A stretch of 64,000 nt of DNA. It comes from Geodermatophilus pulveris. Lineage in GTDB: Bacteria > Actinomycetota > Actinomycetes > Mycobacteriales > Geodermatophilaceae. Made by a program: the position numbers and the translations under genes. Location of the stretch: contig NZ_FZOO01000001.1 in assembly GCF_900188375.1 (NCBI RefSeq), positions 496,001 to 560,000 on the forward strand, in the 5' to 3' direction. The notes under the pieces were generated by a model. That model was not told the DNA's origin and made no database searches. It saw only the letters and a list, made by a program, of their open reading frames with translations. Each line of letters starts with the position of its first letter. Positions within the stretch are counted from its first letter, which is position 1. Positions 20,654-33,378 of this stretch are shown here, in pieces.

Positions 20654-21892
20654 ATGCGCGAGTACGTCGTCGTCCTGCTCACGGCGGGGCTGGTCACCTT
20701 CCTGGCCACCCCGGTGGTGCGGGTCGCGGCGGTCCGGCTGCGCATGATGGCCGCGCCCCGCGAGCGCGACGTGCACGTCATCCCCACACCGCGCGGGGGC
20801 GGGGTGGCGATGTACCTGGGGGTCGCCGCGGCGATCCTGGTCGCCACCCGGCTGCCCGCGCTGCAGCGGACGTTCGACGACTCCCAGACCGCCGCCGTCC
20901 TGGTCGCCGGGGGGCTGATCTGCGCCCTCGGGGTGCTCGACGACAAGTTCGGCCTCGACGCGCTCACCAAGCTCACCGGCCAGATCGCCGCGGCCGGCGT
21001 CATGGTGCTGCTCGGCGTCCAGCTGGCCTTCGTCTTCCTGCCGGTCGCCGACATCGGGACGCTCTCCCTCGGCCCGGACATCGGCGTCCCGCTCACGCTC
21101 CTGCTCACCGTCGCCACGGTCAACGCGCTCAACTTCATCGACGGCCTCGACGGCCTGGCCGCCGGCGTCTCCGCGATCGCCGCGCTGGCCTTCTTCGCCT
21201 ACAGCTACAACCTGGGCATCGAGGGCTACGACGACATCGCCAGCGCCCCGACGCTGATCACCGCGGTGCTGGCCGGCGCCTGCCTGGGCTTCCTGCCGCA
21301 CAACTTCAGCCCGGCCCGCATCTTCATGGGCGACTCCGGCTCGATGCTCGTCGGCCTCATGCTGTCGGCGGCCGCGGTCTCCGCGACCGGGCAGGCCGAC
21401 CCGCAGACGTTCGACTCCGCGGCCACCCTGCTCCCGCTGGCCCTGCCGCTGCTGGTGCCGATCGCGGTGCTGTCCATCCCGTTCATCGACCTGGTCATGG
21501 CCGTCGTCCGCCGCAGCCTGCGCGGGCGCTCGCCGTTCTCACCGGACAAGATGCACCTGCACCACCGGCTGCTGGCGATCGGCCACTCGCACCGGCGCGC
21601 GGTGCTGGTCATGTACTTCTGGGCGGCCCTGCTCTCCTTCGGCGCGGTCGGCCTGTCCATCACCGGCGGGCGGGCCGAGCTGCTGGCCTCCATCGCGGTG
21701 CTGCTCGTGCTCGGCGTCGTCGTCGTGCTCAGCCCGCGCACCCGGCGGGCCGCCCGCGAGGCGCGCGCCGCCGAGCTGGCCGCGCAGCGGCGGCGCAGCC
21801 GGGCCGACCACCCCACCGCGCGCGCGGTCCGCGCCACCGCCGGCCGGCCCGGTGACCCGGCCGCCAAGCCGTCCCCCCAGGGAGTCCGATGA
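20654..21892 (+). CDS. wecA: Undecaprenyl-phosphate N-acetylglucosaminyl-1-phosphate transferase (WecA-like)
   Basis: 412 residues, polytopic membrane enzyme of the MraY/WecA superfamily. Motifs visible are PTPRGGG, LGVLDDKFGL, NALNFIDGLDGLAAG and FMGDSGS, with a His-rich cytoplasmic loop (DKMHLHHRLLAIGHSHRRA) typical of WecA rather than MraY. It should transfer a sugar-1-phosphate (GlcNAc-1-P in mycobacteria, for the arabinogalactan linker) to a polyprenyl phosphate. The C-terminal 60 residues are basic and disordered. Its position ahead of the atp genes matches mycobacterial rfe. Overlaps the next gene by 4 bases. Confidence 0.9.
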   Translation: MREYVVVLLTAGLVTFLATPVVRVAAVRLRMMAAPRERDVHVIPTPRGGGVAMYLGVAAAILVATRLPALQRTFDDSQTAAVLVAGGLICALGVLDDKFGLDALTKLTGQIAAAGVMVLLGVQLAFVFLPVADIGTLSLGPDIGVPLTLLLTVATVNALNFIDGLDGLAAGVSAIAALAFFAYSYNLGIEGYDDIASAPTLITAVLAGACLGFLPHNFSPARIFMGDSGSMLVGLMLSAAAVSATGQADPQTFDSAATLLPLALPLLVPIAVLSIPFIDLVMAVVRRSLRGRSPFSPDKMHLHHRLLAIGHSHRRAVLVMYFWAALLSFGAVGLSITGGRAELLASIAVLLVLGVVVVLSPRTRRAAREARAAELAAQRRRSRADHPTARAVRATAGRPGDPAAKPSPQGVR

Positions 21893-22365
21893 CCGCCGCC
21901 GGCACCGACCGCCAGGCCCCGTGGGACCTGTCCTTCCTCCGCGTGGGGACGGCGGTGACCGCGGGCCTGACCGCCGTCGCCGCGCCGGTCGCCGGCCTGC
22001 TCGCCGGGTCCGGCGCGGCGGTGGGGGTGCTGCTGGGCGCCGCCGTCGTCGCGTCCTTCTTCGTCCTGTCCGGCCTGGTCATCGCCTGGGCGGGGCGGCA
22101 CGGCGACGCCTACACGCTCCCGGCGGCGCTCGGCTCGTTCGTCGTGAAGATCCTGCTGCTGGCCGCGGTGCTGCAGGCCCTGCCGGCCGACGGCTGGGTC
22201 GACCGGCGTGCGCTGGCCTGGACGGTGGTCGCCGGCGCCCTGGTGTGGAGCGTGGTCCAGCAGCGGTGGGTGTGGACCCGCCGGCTGTACTACGTCCCCC
22301 CGCCGGACCCACCCCCGCCCGCGGGGCCGCCCCTGCCGCCGGGAGGCGGCCCGACACGCGGCTGA
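21889..22365 (+). CDS. Small membrane protein of the atp locus
   Basis: 158 residues with about four hydrophobic segments between residues 20 and 125 and a Pro-rich cytoplasmic tail. Position matches mycobacterial Rv1303, a conserved protein between rfe and atpB. It has the size and topology of AtpI-type assembly helpers, but I see no diagnostic motif. ATG overlaps the wecA stop (ATGA), and 13 bases separate it from the next gene. Confidence 0.7.
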   Translation: MTAAGTDRQAPWDLSFLRVGTAVTAGLTAVAAPVAGLLAGSGAAVGVLLGAAVVASFFVLSGLVIAWAGRHGDAYTLPAALGSFVVKILLLAAVLQALPADGWVDRRALAWTVVAGALVWSVVQQRWVWTRRLYYVPPPDPPPPAGPPLPPGGGPTRG

Positions 22366-22378
22366 TAGTGTCCCGCCG

Positions 22379-22708
22379 ATGGCCGAGGACAGCTCCTCCA
22401 CCGGGGGTCCTCGACCCCGACCTGCACAGTCTGCCGTCCGTCAGCCCAGCGGGGCCGACATCGGCTGGGGCATCACCGGGACCATGCTCTCGGGGATCGT
22501 CGTGTGGGGCGGGGTCGGGATGGCGCTCGACCGCTGGTGGGGCACCCAGTTCGTCGCCCTGATCGGCGTGCTCCTCGGCCTGACGGTGGCCATCTACCTG
22601 GTGGTCGTCAAGTACGGCGCCCTGCCCCCGGCCGAGGGGCCGGGGCGCACCGGCTCCACCCGGGGCGGGCGGAGTGGCCCGACCAGGACGCAGAAGGGAC
22701 AACGGTGA
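22379..22708 (+). CDS. AtpZ/AtpI family protein
   Basis: 109 residues with two transmembrane helices (about 29-50 and 57-80) and the small-protein pattern GWGITGTMLSGIVVWGGVG followed by LDRWWGTQF, typical of AtpZ/AtpI. These proteins assist c-ring assembly or magnesium supply of F-type ATP synthase. The stop overlaps the atpB GTG by 4 bases. Confidence 0.75.
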   Translation: MAEDSSSTGGPRPRPAQSAVRQPSGADIGWGITGTMLSGIVVWGGVGMALDRWWGTQFVALIGVLLGLTVAIYLVVVKYGALPPAEGPGRTGSTRGGRSGPTRTQKGQR

Positions 22709-23532
22709 CCTCCAGCGCCCACGCGCTCACCGACGTGCTCGCCGTCGAGAGCGACCCGGGCGGCGGCTTCGTCGCCCCGACCATCGCGGAGTTCTACCCG
22801 CCGGCGATCTTCGAGTTCTCCGTCCTGGGCATCGACTTCTCGATCACCCGGATCATCCTGATCTTCTGGCTCGCCACCGCCGCGATGCTCGTGTTCCTGC
22901 TGCTGACCGCCCGGAACGCCTCGATCGTGCCGAGCAAGCTGCAGTACATCGGGGAGAGCGGCTACTCGCTGATCCGCGACGGGATGGCCCGCGACGTCAT
23001 CGGCCCCAAGGGCCTGCCGTTCGCGCCGTTCCTCGCCTCGCTGTTCTTCTTCATCCTGTTCAACAACTTCATGAGCATCTTCCCGTTCGCGCAGATCTCG
23101 CCGAACTCGAAGTTCGCGATCCCGCTGGTCCTCGCGGTGATCGTCTGGGTGCTCTACAACTACATCGGCATCAAGGAGCAGGGCGCGGCGCGCTACTTCA
23201 AGGACGCCGCCATCCCGCCCGGCGTCCCGGCCGCCGCGCTGATCCTGGTGACTCCGATCGAGCTGCTGCAGGTCTTCGTGATCCGGCCGTTCACCCTCGC
23301 CGTGCGGCTCTTCGCCAACATGTTCGCCGGCCACATGCTCCTGGTGGTGTTCTCGCTCGGTGCCGTCTACCTGTTCAGCGTGGGCAACTTCTCGGTGGTC
23401 TTCGCGCCGCTGTCGTTCCTGATGGCGCTGATCATGACCTTCTTCGAGCTGCTGGTCATCTTCCTGCAGGCCTACGTCTTCACCGTGCTCACCGCGACCT
23501 ACCTCAACGGCGCGGTCGAGCCGGCCCACTGA
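22705..23532 (+). CDS. atpB: ATP synthase F0 subunit a
   Basis: 275 residues, polytopic. Forms the proton half-channels next to the c-ring. The essential Arg is in FTLAVRLFANMFAGH. Conserved NNFMSIFPF and the C-terminal FLQAYVFTVLTATYL helix are present. GTG start overlaps the previous stop by 4 bases; no separate promoter is seen. Confidence 0.96.
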   Translation: MTSSAHALTDVLAVESDPGGGFVAPTIAEFYPPAIFEFSVLGIDFSITRIILIFWLATAAMLVFLLLTARNASIVPSKLQYIGESGYSLIRDGMARDVIGPKGLPFAPFLASLFFFILFNNFMSIFPFAQISPNSKFAIPLVLAVIVWVLYNYIGIKEQGAARYFKDAAIPPGVPAAALILVTPIELLQVFVIRPFTLAVRLFANMFAGHMLLVVFSLGAVYLFSVGNFSVVFAPLSFLMALIMTFFELLVIFLQAYVFTVLTATYLNGAVEPAH

Positions 23533-23608
23533 CCGCACCACCCCGCACCACCCCCCGCCAGCCGCCCGGGACGACCCCGGGCGACCGACACAGGAGGAAA
23601 CCCAAGCA

Positions 23609-23836
23609 ATGGACGCTTTGGCAGAGCTGACCGGCAGCATCGGTTCGGTCGGCTACGGCCTGGCCGCGATCGGCCCGGGCATCGGTGTCGGCATCGTGTG
23701 GGCCGCCTACATCCAGGCGACCGCCCGGCAGCCCGAGTCCGCCGGCCTGACCCGGACCTACGCGTTCCTCGGCGCCGCACTCTCCGAGGCGCTGGCGCTC
23801 ATCGGCCTGGTCGTGCCCTTCATCTTCGGTCAGTGA
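23609..23836 (+). CDS. atpE: ATP synthase F0 subunit c
   Basis: 75 residues, hairpin of two membrane helices joined by the RQPE loop (residues 40-43). The proton-carrying acid is Glu60 in GAALSEALAL. Glycine-rich helix 1 (GPGIGVGI) gives tight packing in the ring. A perfect AGGAGG precedes the ATG, fitting the high expression needed for a multicopy subunit. The Glu60 region is the binding site of bedaquiline in mycobacteria. Confidence 0.97.
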   Translation: MDALAELTGSIGSVGYGLAAIGPGIGVGIVWAAYIQATARQPESAGLTRTYAFLGAALSEALALIGLVVPFIFGQ

Positions 23837-23882
23837 CCTGGTCCCCGGGTCGGACCCCATCTGACGTAGGGACGTGCAGAGC

Positions 23883-24470
23883 ATGAACACCTTGGCTGCG
23901 GAGTCGGCCAACCCGCTGCTCCCCCCGGTGGGGGAGATCATCATCGGGACGATCACCTTCGCCATCGCGTTCTTCGTGCTGGCGAGGTTCGTCTGGCCGC
24001 GCTTCGAGCAGGTCTTCCGGGCCCGCCGCGAGGCGATCGAGGGCGGCATCGAGCGGGCCGAGGCCATGCAGGCCGAGGCCAAGGCGGCGCTCGAGCGCTA
24101 CCAGGCGCAGCTGGCCGAGGCCCGGACCGAGGCGGCACAGATCCGCGACCAGGCCCGGGCGGAGGGCCAGCAGATCCTCGAGGAGCTGCGGGCCCAGGCC
24201 CAGCAGGAGTCCGCCCGGATCGTCGCCCGGGGCGAGGAGCAGCTGGCCGCCAACCGCCAGCAGGTGGTCAACGAGCTGCGCGGGCAGATCGGCGCGCTGG
24301 CCGTCGACCTCGCCGGCCGGGTCGTCGGCGAGTCCCTGGAGGACTCCGCCCGCCGCAGCGGCACCGTCGACCGGTTCCTCGACCAGCTCGACGGCATGTC
24401 CGCCGGGGCCTCCCCGAACGGCCGCGGCGGGGCCACCGGCAGCTCGGTGTACGTCCAGGGCGACCGCTGA
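23883..24470 (+). CDS. atpF: ATP synthase F0 subunit b
   Basis: 195 residues from ATG 23883 (GTG 23874 would add three). One N-terminal membrane helix (about residues 14-36), then a long charged coiled coil forming the peripheral stalk. The C-terminal 25 residues are Gly/Ser-rich. AGGGA lies about 10 bases before the ATG. Its TGA shares one base with the ATG of atpH (TGATG). Confidence 0.94.
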   Translation: MNTLAAESANPLLPPVGEIIIGTITFAIAFFVLARFVWPRFEQVFRARREAIEGGIERAEAMQAEAKAALERYQAQLAEARTEAAQIRDQARAEGQQILEELRAQAQQESARIVARGEEQLAANRQQVVNELRGQIGALAVDLAGRVVGESLEDSARRSGTVDRFLDQLDGMSAGASPNGRGGATGSSVYVQGDR

Positions 24471-25342
24471 TGGACGCCTCCAGCCGCGGGGCGCTGACCG
24501 CGGTCCGAGAGCGTCTGGCCGAGCTCACCCGGCCGGCGTCCGGCCTGCTGGAGAAGGCACGCGACCGCATCACCGGCCAGGACCGCGCCGCCACCAGTGA
24601 CGAGATGCTCGCCCTGGCCGACGAGCTGTTCGCCGTCGCCCGGCTGCTCGACGGCCAGGTCGCCCTGCGCCGGGCGCTGTCCGACCCGTCGGGCTCCCCG
24701 TCCGACCGGGCCGGCGTGGCCCGGCGGCTGCTCTCCGGCCGGGTCTCCGACGTCACGCTGGACCTGGTCGAGACCGCGGCCCGGCAGCGCTGGTCGCGGC
24801 CGCTGGACCTGGTGGAGGCGACCGAGGCCCTGGCCACGGACGCCGCCCTGGAGGCCGCCGAGGCCCGCGGCGAGCTCGACGGCGTCGAGGACGAGCTGTT
24901 CCGGTTCGGACGTATCGTCGGCGGCGATGCCCAGCTGTCCCGGATCCTCAGCGACCGCACGGCCCCGGCCGAGGGCAAGGCGGCGCTGCTCGAGCAGCTG
25001 CTGGCCGGCCGGGTCAGCCCGGTCACCGCGCTGCTGCTGCGCGGCCACCTCAGCGGGCGGGCGGTCGGCAACGCCGAGAACGTCGTCGAGCGGCTCTCCG
25101 AGGCGGCCTCCCGCCGCCGCGGCCAGTCGGTGGCCCGCGTGACCAGCGCCGTCGAGCTGACCACGGAGCAGGAGCGCCGGCTGGCCGAGCTGCTGACCCG
25201 CCTGTACTCCCGGCCGATCGGCCTGCAGGTGACCGTCGACCCCGCCGTCCTCGGCGGCCTGGTCATCCGCGTCGGCGACGAGGTCATCGACGGCAGCGTC
25301 GCGCACCGCCTCGAGGTCGCCGGCCGACGACTCGTCGGCTGA
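24470..25342 (+). CDS. atpH: ATP synthase F1 subunit delta
   Basis: 290 residues, longer than the 180 of E. coli as in other actinobacteria. The C-terminal OSCP signature is [21 protein letters not shown]. The N-terminal extension is helical. It is not a b-delta fusion as in mycobacteria, because a complete separate atpF precedes it. It links the peripheral stalk to the alpha3beta3 head. Confidence 0.93.
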   Translation: MDASSRGALTAVRERLAELTRPASGLLEKARDRITGQDRAATSDEMLALADELFAVARLLDGQVALRRALSDPSGSPSDRAGVARRLLSGRVSDVTLDLVETAARQRWSRPLDLVEATEALATDAALEAAEARGELDGVEDELFRFGRIVGGDAQLSRILSDRTAPAEGKAALLEQLLAGRVSPVTALLLRGHLSGRAVGNAENVVERLSEAASRRRGQSVARVTSAVELTTEQERRLAELLTRLYSRPIGLQVTVDPAVLGGLVIRVGDEVIDGSVAHRLEVAGRRLVG

Positions 25343-25391
25343 CCGGCGACCCACCCAGACACCACCCGAGCAGGGAAGAGGACACCACGCC

Positions 25392-27029
<1,638 letters not shown>

Positions 27030-27031
27030 CC

Positions 27032-29487
<2,456 letters not shown>

Positions 29488-29493
29488 GCGGGG

Positions 29494-29562
29494 CCCCCTG
29501 ACCGGGGGACCCCCCGTAGCACCTTCGGACGGCCGGTTCCCCCCGAGGGGGGAGCCGGCCGT
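29494..29562 (+). terminator. Double terminator after atpD
   Basis: The first hairpin pairs CCCCC (29494-29498) with GGGGG (29504-29508). The second is very strong: ACGGCCGGTTCCCCCC (29529-29544) pairs with GGGGGGAGCCGGCCGT (29547-29562) with one G-T pair and a minimal loop. They sit 7 and 42 bases after the atpD stop. Confidence 0.8.
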
Positions 29563-29703
29563 TCCCGTGTGTCCGGCCGGTGGTGTGGGGTAGCCCCCGC
29601 CGGGCAGCGCGCACCCCGGTGCGCGCTGCTCCAGGGCCCGCCCCGCCGTGCCGATGACGGTCGGGGCGCCCGGGTGGTGCGGACGACGATCGGGAGAGCG
29701 CAC

Positions 29704-29883
29704 GTGGACGGCACGACGGTGAGCAGGACGGACGGCACCGACTGGAGCTGGCCGCCGTCGGCCCCCGTGCCCCACGTGGGCGGCCGGCCGTTCCACACCG
29801 ACTCGTGGGCGCCCGCCTCCACGGTCCGTCGCCCCTGGGTGCGGGTGGGCCGCTGGACCCTGCTGTACCGCCGCTGCGCCTGA
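29704..29883 (+). CDS. Small hypothetical protein between atpD and atpC
   Basis: 59 residues from GTG 29704, supported by GGGAGAG 5 bases upstream. Trp/Arg/Pro-rich, with no membrane segment or recognised motif; the C-terminus reads [18 protein letters not shown]. The frame is open further upstream, but no other start has an RBS. Its stop abuts repeat copy d. I do not recognise the protein; coding is supported only by the RBS, frame length and stop-repeat junction. Confidence 0.45.
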   Translation: MDGTTVSRTDGTDWSWPPSAPVPHVGGRPFHTDSWAPASTVRRPWVRVGRWTLLYRRCA

Positions 29884-29943
29884 AGAAGGACCCCGTCCCA
29901 CCCACCCTCCGCAGGCTCAGGGCGGTGCCCTGGACGGGGCCGT
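29884..29943 (+). repeat. Nested-hairpin repeat, copy d
   Basis: Outer arms GGACCCCGTCC / GGACGGGGCC; inner stem CCCT / AGGG around loop CCGCAGGCTC. Directly follows the stop of the small ORF and forms the second barrier between atpD and atpC. Confidence 0.75.
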
Positions 29944-29986
29944 GCCCCACCCCGCAGCCTCGCGTCGGGGCCCCCGGCTGCGCCGC

Positions 29987-29992
29987 TAGAGT
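29987..29992 (+). promoter_or_regulatory. Candidate -10 element for atpC
   Basis: TAGAGT lies 73 bases before the atpC start, downstream of both the terminator and repeat d. The -35 region is poor. It would allow independent transcription of atpC and the DUF2550 gene. Confidence 0.35.
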
Positions 29993-30065
29993 GGGCCGAC
30001 CCGTCGCCGTGTCCCTCCCGGGCGTGGCGATCCGTACCGCCGGTCCGTGGACCCGAGGGAGTGTC

Positions 30066-30455
30066 GTGGCGACCCTGCATGTCGAGTTGGTGGCCGTCGA
30101 GCGGATGATCTGGTCCGGCGAGGCCAGCATGGTCGTGGCGCGCACCACCGAGGGCGAACTCGGCGTCCTCCCCGGCCACGCCCCGCTGCTCGGCCAGCTC
30201 GCCGAGGGGGGAATCGTGACCGTGCGCACCGTCGAGGGCGAGGACATGGTCGTCGCGGCCCACGGCGGCTTCCTGTCGGTCACCGACCGGGGCGTGTCCA
30301 TCCTGGCCGAGACCGCCGAGATCTCCGGCGAGATCGACGTCGAGCGCGCGCGCGAGGCGCTGCGCCGGGCCGAGTCCGCCGGCGACGACCCCGAGGCCGT
30401 GGCCGCGGCGAGGCGGGCCCAGTCGCGGCTGCGTGCCGCCGGTCAGGACGCCTGA
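30066..30455 (+). CDS. atpC: ATP synthase F1 subunit epsilon
   Basis: 129 residues. The N-terminal beta sandwich carries the signature [16 protein letters not shown], and the C-terminal helical hairpin ([14 protein letters not shown]... [10 protein letters not shown]) follows. The subunit couples rotation and can inhibit ATP hydrolysis. GTG 30066 is chosen with AGGGAG (30056-30061) upstream. It is 578 bases from atpD, not directly behind it as is usual. Confidence 0.95.
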   Translation: MATLHVELVAVERMIWSGEASMVVARTTEGELGVLPGHAPLLGQLAEGGIVTVRTVEGEDMVVAAHGGFLSVTDRGVSILAETAEISGEIDVERAREALRRAESAGDDPEAVAAARRAQSRLRAAGQDA

Positions 30456-30494
30456 GCCCCAGCGCCCCCTCCCGACGACCCGCGGCAGCCCCGG

Positions 30495-30899
30495 ATGATG
30501 GCCGAACTACTCGTCCTGGTCGCCGTCGTGGGTGTCGTCGCGCTGGTCGTCGCCTTCCTGCTCCGCCGCCGCTTCCTGCTCTCCGGCCTCGGTGCGGTCA
30601 CCATGTGGCTGCGGCCGACCGGCGCACCGCGCTGGTCGGTGGGGGTGGCCTGGTACGGCGGTGACGCCCTGCTCTGGTACCGGGCGGTGTCCCTGTCGGT
30701 CCGCCCGCAGCAGCGGCTGTGCCGCTCGGAGTTCCAGATCCAGGGACGGCGCCGCGCCGGGGCCGCCGACGTCTCCCTGCCCGCCGACGTCGTCGTGCTC
30801 GCCTGCCGGACCGCCGCCGGGCCCCGCGAGCTGGCGATGGACACCTCGACGGTGACCGGCTTCCTGTCCTGGGTGGAGTCCGCCCCGCCTGTCCGCTGA
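30495..30899 (+). CDS. DUF2550 family membrane protein
   Basis: 134 residues with one N-terminal membrane helix (about 4-25) and a soluble domain containing a WYGGDALLWYRAVSLSVRP segment. This matches the DUF2550 protein found after atpC in mycobacteria (Rv1312). Function unknown; conserved linkage suggests a tie to ATP synthase or to the envelope. The stop abuts repeat copy e. Confidence 0.8.
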   Translation: MMAELLVLVAVVGVVALVVAFLLRRRFLLSGLGAVTMWLRPTGAPRWSVGVAWYGGDALLWYRAVSLSVRPQQRLCRSEFQIQGRRRAGAADVSLPADVVVLACRTAAGPRELAMDTSTVTGFLSWVESAPPVR

Positions 30900-30962
30900 G
30901 GGAGGACCCCCTGCCCCCCACCGCTCGCACGCTCGCGGCGGGTCCCTGCAGGGGGCCGTTCC
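30900..30962 (+). repeat. Nested-hairpin repeat, copy e
   Basis: Outer arms GGACCCCCTGC / GCAGGGGGCC; inner CCGC / GCGG with loop TCGCACGCTC. It fills the space between the DUF2550 stop and the convergent adenosyltransferase stop. Confidence 0.78.
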
Positions 30963-30963
30963 A

Positions 30964-31572
30964 TCACGTTTCTCTACGGCCCGCGCGCTGGGCGTGCGCG
31001 CCGCTGTGCGCGCCGGGCTCCCACAGCACGTCCCCGCCCGGGTTGGCGACGCGGGAGAGGATGAACAGCAGGTCCGACAGCCGGTTGAGGTAGCGCGCGG
31101 TCTCGCCGTTGGTGCGCTCGCCGTCGACGTCCAGCAGCGCCCACACGCTGCGCTCGGCCCGGCGGACGACGACCCGCGCCTGGTGCAGCAGCGCGGCCAG
31201 CGGCGTGCCGCCGGGCAGGATGAAGCTGGTCAGCGACGGCAGCGCCTCGTTGTGCCGGTCGCAGGCCGCCTCCAGCCGCTCGGTGTAGGCGGCGGTCACC
31301 CGCAGCGGCGGGTACTCGGGGTCGGGCGCGATCGGCGTGGACAGGTCCGCGCCGACGTCGAACAGGTCGTTCTGCACGCTGCGCAGCAGCCCGGTGAGCT
31401 CCGCGGGCGGCGACCCGAGGGCCAGCGCCACGCCGATCACGCTGTTGGCCTCGTCCACGTCGGCGTAGGCCACCAGGCGCGGGTCGGTCTTGGTCACCCG
31501 GCTCATGTCCCCGAGGTGGGTCTGGCCGGCGTCGCCGGTCTTCGTGTAGATGCGGGTCAGCCGGACGGTCAT
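30964..31572 (-). CDS. Cob(I)alamin adenosyltransferase, PduO type
   Basis: 202 residues, trimeric ATP:cob(I)alamin adenosyltransferase making coenzyme B12. Motifs: the ATP-binding N-terminus TRIYTKTGDAGQT, then SRVTKTDPRL, and the helix-bundle signature VVRRAERSVWALLD followed by YLNRLSDLLFILSR. ATG 31572 is chosen because the protein then starts with the conserved MTVRLTRIYTKTGD; the upstream open frame runs into murA's promoter. It could supply the cofactor for the B12-dependent mutase encoded at 33.4 kb. Same neighbour of murA as in mycobacteria. Confidence 0.93.
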   Translation of the reverse strand: MTVRLTRIYTKTGDAGQTHLGDMSRVTKTDPRLVAYADVDEANSVIGVALALGSPPAELTGLLRSVQNDLFDVGADLSTPIAPDPEYPPLRVTAAYTERLEAACDRHNEALPSLTSFILPGGTPLAALLHQARVVVRRAERSVWALLDVDGERTNGETARYLNRLSDLLFILSRVANPGGDVLWEPGAHSGAHAQRAGRRET

Positions 31573-31586
31573 GCGAGCGAGCCTAG

Positions 31587-31654
31587 AAGAAGGACCCTCC
31601 TGCCCCCCACTCCTCGCCGACGCTCGGAGCGGGTCCCGACAGGAGGGCCGTTCC
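31587..31654 (+). repeat. Nested-hairpin repeat, copy f (in a divergent promoter region)
   Basis: Outer arms AAGGACCCTCCTG / CAGGAGGGCCGTT; inner CTCC / GGAG with loop TCGCCGACGCTC. Unlike the other copies it lies upstream of two divergent genes (adenosyltransferase and murA), so it cannot be a simple terminator for either. Confidence 0.75.
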
Positions 31655-31699
31655 GGCAGGTCACCGAGCTCGCGGGCGGGACCCTGCAGCGGGGCCCCG

Positions 31700-31705
31700 T
31701 AGGGT
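31700..31705 (+). promoter_or_regulatory. -10 element of murA (leaderless type)
   Basis: TAGGGT ends 6 bases before the murA GTG, with no Shine-Dalgarno sequence. A leaderless mRNA is likely. Confidence 0.4.
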
Positions 31706-31711
31706 GGCCCG

Positions 31712-32989
31712 GTGGAGTGCTTCGAGGTCACCGGCGGCACGGCCCTGACCGGCCGGGTGCGGGTCACCGGCGCCAAGAACAGCGCCCTCAAGCTCATGGC
31801 GGCCGCGCTGCTGGCCGCCGGGCGGACCACCATCGACGAGGTCCCCGACATCCTCGACGTGGCGATCATGAGCGAGGTGCTGCGGCGGCTGGGCTGCGAG
31901 GTGAGCTACGAGCGGCACCCGCAGGGCGGCGGCGGACGGCTGGTCGTGGACGTCCCCGACCAGCCCTCCACGGAGACCGACTACGACCTGGTCCGCCGGA
32001 TGCGCGCCTCGATCAGCGTGCTCGGCCCGCTGGTCGCCCGGTGCGGGTCGGCCAAGGTGGCCCTGCCCGGCGGTGACGCGATCGGCTCCCGCGGCCTGGA
32101 CATGCACATCTCCGGCCTGGAGCGGCTCGGCGCCACCATCCACAGCGAGCACGGCTTCCTGGTCGCCTCCGCGCCGCGGCTGACGGGCACCACCATCTGG
32201 CTGGACTTCCCGTCGGTGGGGGCCACGGAGAACCTGGTCATGGCCGCGGTGCTGGCCGAGGGCACCACCGTCATCGACAACGCCGCCCGCGAGCCGGAGA
32301 TCGCCGACATCTGCGCGATGCTCACCGCGATGGGCGCGCAGATCGAGGGCGCCGGCACGTCGACGATCACCGTCGACGGGGTGCCGTCGCTCAAGCCGGT
32401 CACCTACACCACCGTCCCCGACCGGATCGTCGCCGGCACCTGGGCCATCGGGGCGGTGATGACCCGCGGGGACGTCGTCATCGAGCGCGCGGTCGCCGAC
32501 CACCTCACCGTGGCGCTGGCCAAGCTCACCGACGCCGGGGCGCACGTGGAGCCGCTGCCCGACGGGCTGCGGGTGGCGATGGAGGGCCGCCCGCGCTGCG
32601 TGGACGTCGTCACGCTGCCCTACCCGGGCTTCCCGACCGACCTGCAGCCGATGGCGGTCGCGCTCGCGGCGGTGTCGACGGGGACGGCCCTGATCACCGA
32701 GAACGTGTTCGAGGGCCGCTTCATGTTCGCCAACGAGCTGGTCCGGCTCGGCGCCTCGGTGCGCATCGACGGGCACCACGCCGTCGTCCGCGGCCGGGAG
32801 CGGCTGTCCAGCGCGCCGGTGCTGGCCACCGACATCCGCGCCGGTGCCGGCCTGGTGCTGGCCGGGCTGGTCTCCGACGGCGTCACCGAGGTGCAGGACG
32901 TGCACCACGTCGACCGGGGCTACCCCGACTTCGTCACCCAGCTGCGCGGCCTGGGAGTGCAGATCGAGCGGGTCCAGCGCCCCTCCTGA
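31712..32989 (+). CDS. murA: UDP-N-acetylglucosamine 1-carboxyvinyltransferase, fosfomycin-insensitive Asp form
   Basis: 425 residues. First committed step of peptidoglycan synthesis, joining phosphoenolpyruvate to UDP-GlcNAc. [16 protein letters not shown] and [13 protein letters not shown] are family signatures. The loop that carries Cys115 in E. coli reads [10 protein letters not shown], with Asp122 in place of Cys. This change is known in mycobacteria to block alkylation by fosfomycin while keeping activity. The C-terminal region [14 protein letters not shown] is normal. GTG start next to a -10 element. Confidence 0.94.
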   Translation: MECFEVTGGTALTGRVRVTGAKNSALKLMAAALLAAGRTTIDEVPDILDVAIMSEVLRRLGCEVSYERHPQGGGGRLVVDVPDQPSTETDYDLVRRMRASISVLGPLVARCGSAKVALPGGDAIGSRGLDMHISGLERLGATIHSEHGFLVASAPRLTGTTIWLDFPSVGATENLVMAAVLAEGTTVIDNAAREPEIADICAMLTAMGAQIEGAGTSTITVDGVPSLKPVTYTTVPDRIVAGTWAIGAVMTRGDVVIERAVADHLTVALAKLTDAGAHVEPLPDGLRVAMEGRPRCVDVVTLPYPGFPTDLQPMAVALAAVSTGTALITENVFEGRFMFANELVRLGASVRIDGHHAVVRGRERLSSAPVLATDIRAGAGLVLAGLVSDGVTEVQDVHHVDRGYPDFVTQLRGLGVQIERVQRPS

Positions 32990-32996
32990 AGGAGGG
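32981..32996 (+). terminator. Short hairpin with the murA stop codon in its loop
   Basis: CCCTCC-TGAA-GGAGGG is a perfect 6-bp hairpin whose loop contains the TGA of murA. The following GGGCCCTCGC resembles the right part of the nested-hairpin repeats and may be a truncated copy. Confidence 0.35.
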
Positions 32997-33002
32997 CCCT
33001 CG

Positions 33003-33320
33003 CTAGGTGGAGGGGAAGCCGGCGGCCAGGGCGCGGGCGCGGGGAGCGTCCTCGGGGAAGACCAGCACCTCGGCACGGTGCGGCCCCGGGAAGCGGACCG
33101 TGGAGCGGATGCCGGCGTCGGAGAGCACCGCGCGCAGCGCCAGGGCGGAGTCCCGGCCGGTCATCGTGGCCACCCGGGTGAGCAGGCCGTCGTCGGCCGG
33201 CGGGCGGCGGCGCGGGTCGCTGCGGAAGGCCCAGCGCAGGAACAGCGCGAGCCCGGCGATCACCGTGAAGGCGATCACCGGACCTGCCAGGTAGTGCGTG
33301 CCGGCCACGGGTGACATCAC
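33003..33320 (-). CDS. Small membrane protein with DUF2007-like domain
   Basis: 105 residues. One membrane helix near the N-terminus (about 11-30), then a soluble domain ([21 protein letters not shown] ... [14 protein letters not shown]) resembling the DUF2007 'putative signal transducing' fold. GTG 33320 follows GAGGAGG; the next codon is ATG, so either may be used. Function unknown. It converges on murA and is divergent from the ecm gene. Confidence 0.55.
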   Translation of the reverse strand: MMSPVAGTHYLAGPVIAFTVIAGLALFLRWAFRSDPRRRPPADDGLLTRVATMTGRDSALALRAVLSDAGIRSTVRFPGPHRAEVLVFPEDAPRARALAAGFPST

Positions 33321-33378
33321 GGGCCTCCTCTCCCGCCAGCGAGTGTGCCATCGGTGCGGGCACCGGCCGTGCGCTCCC

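Noticed and set aside
29569..29703. Longer form (104 codons) of the small ORF between atpD and atpC
   Set aside because: The added N-terminal part starts inside the region just after the terminator and has no RBS; the GTG at 29704 has one.
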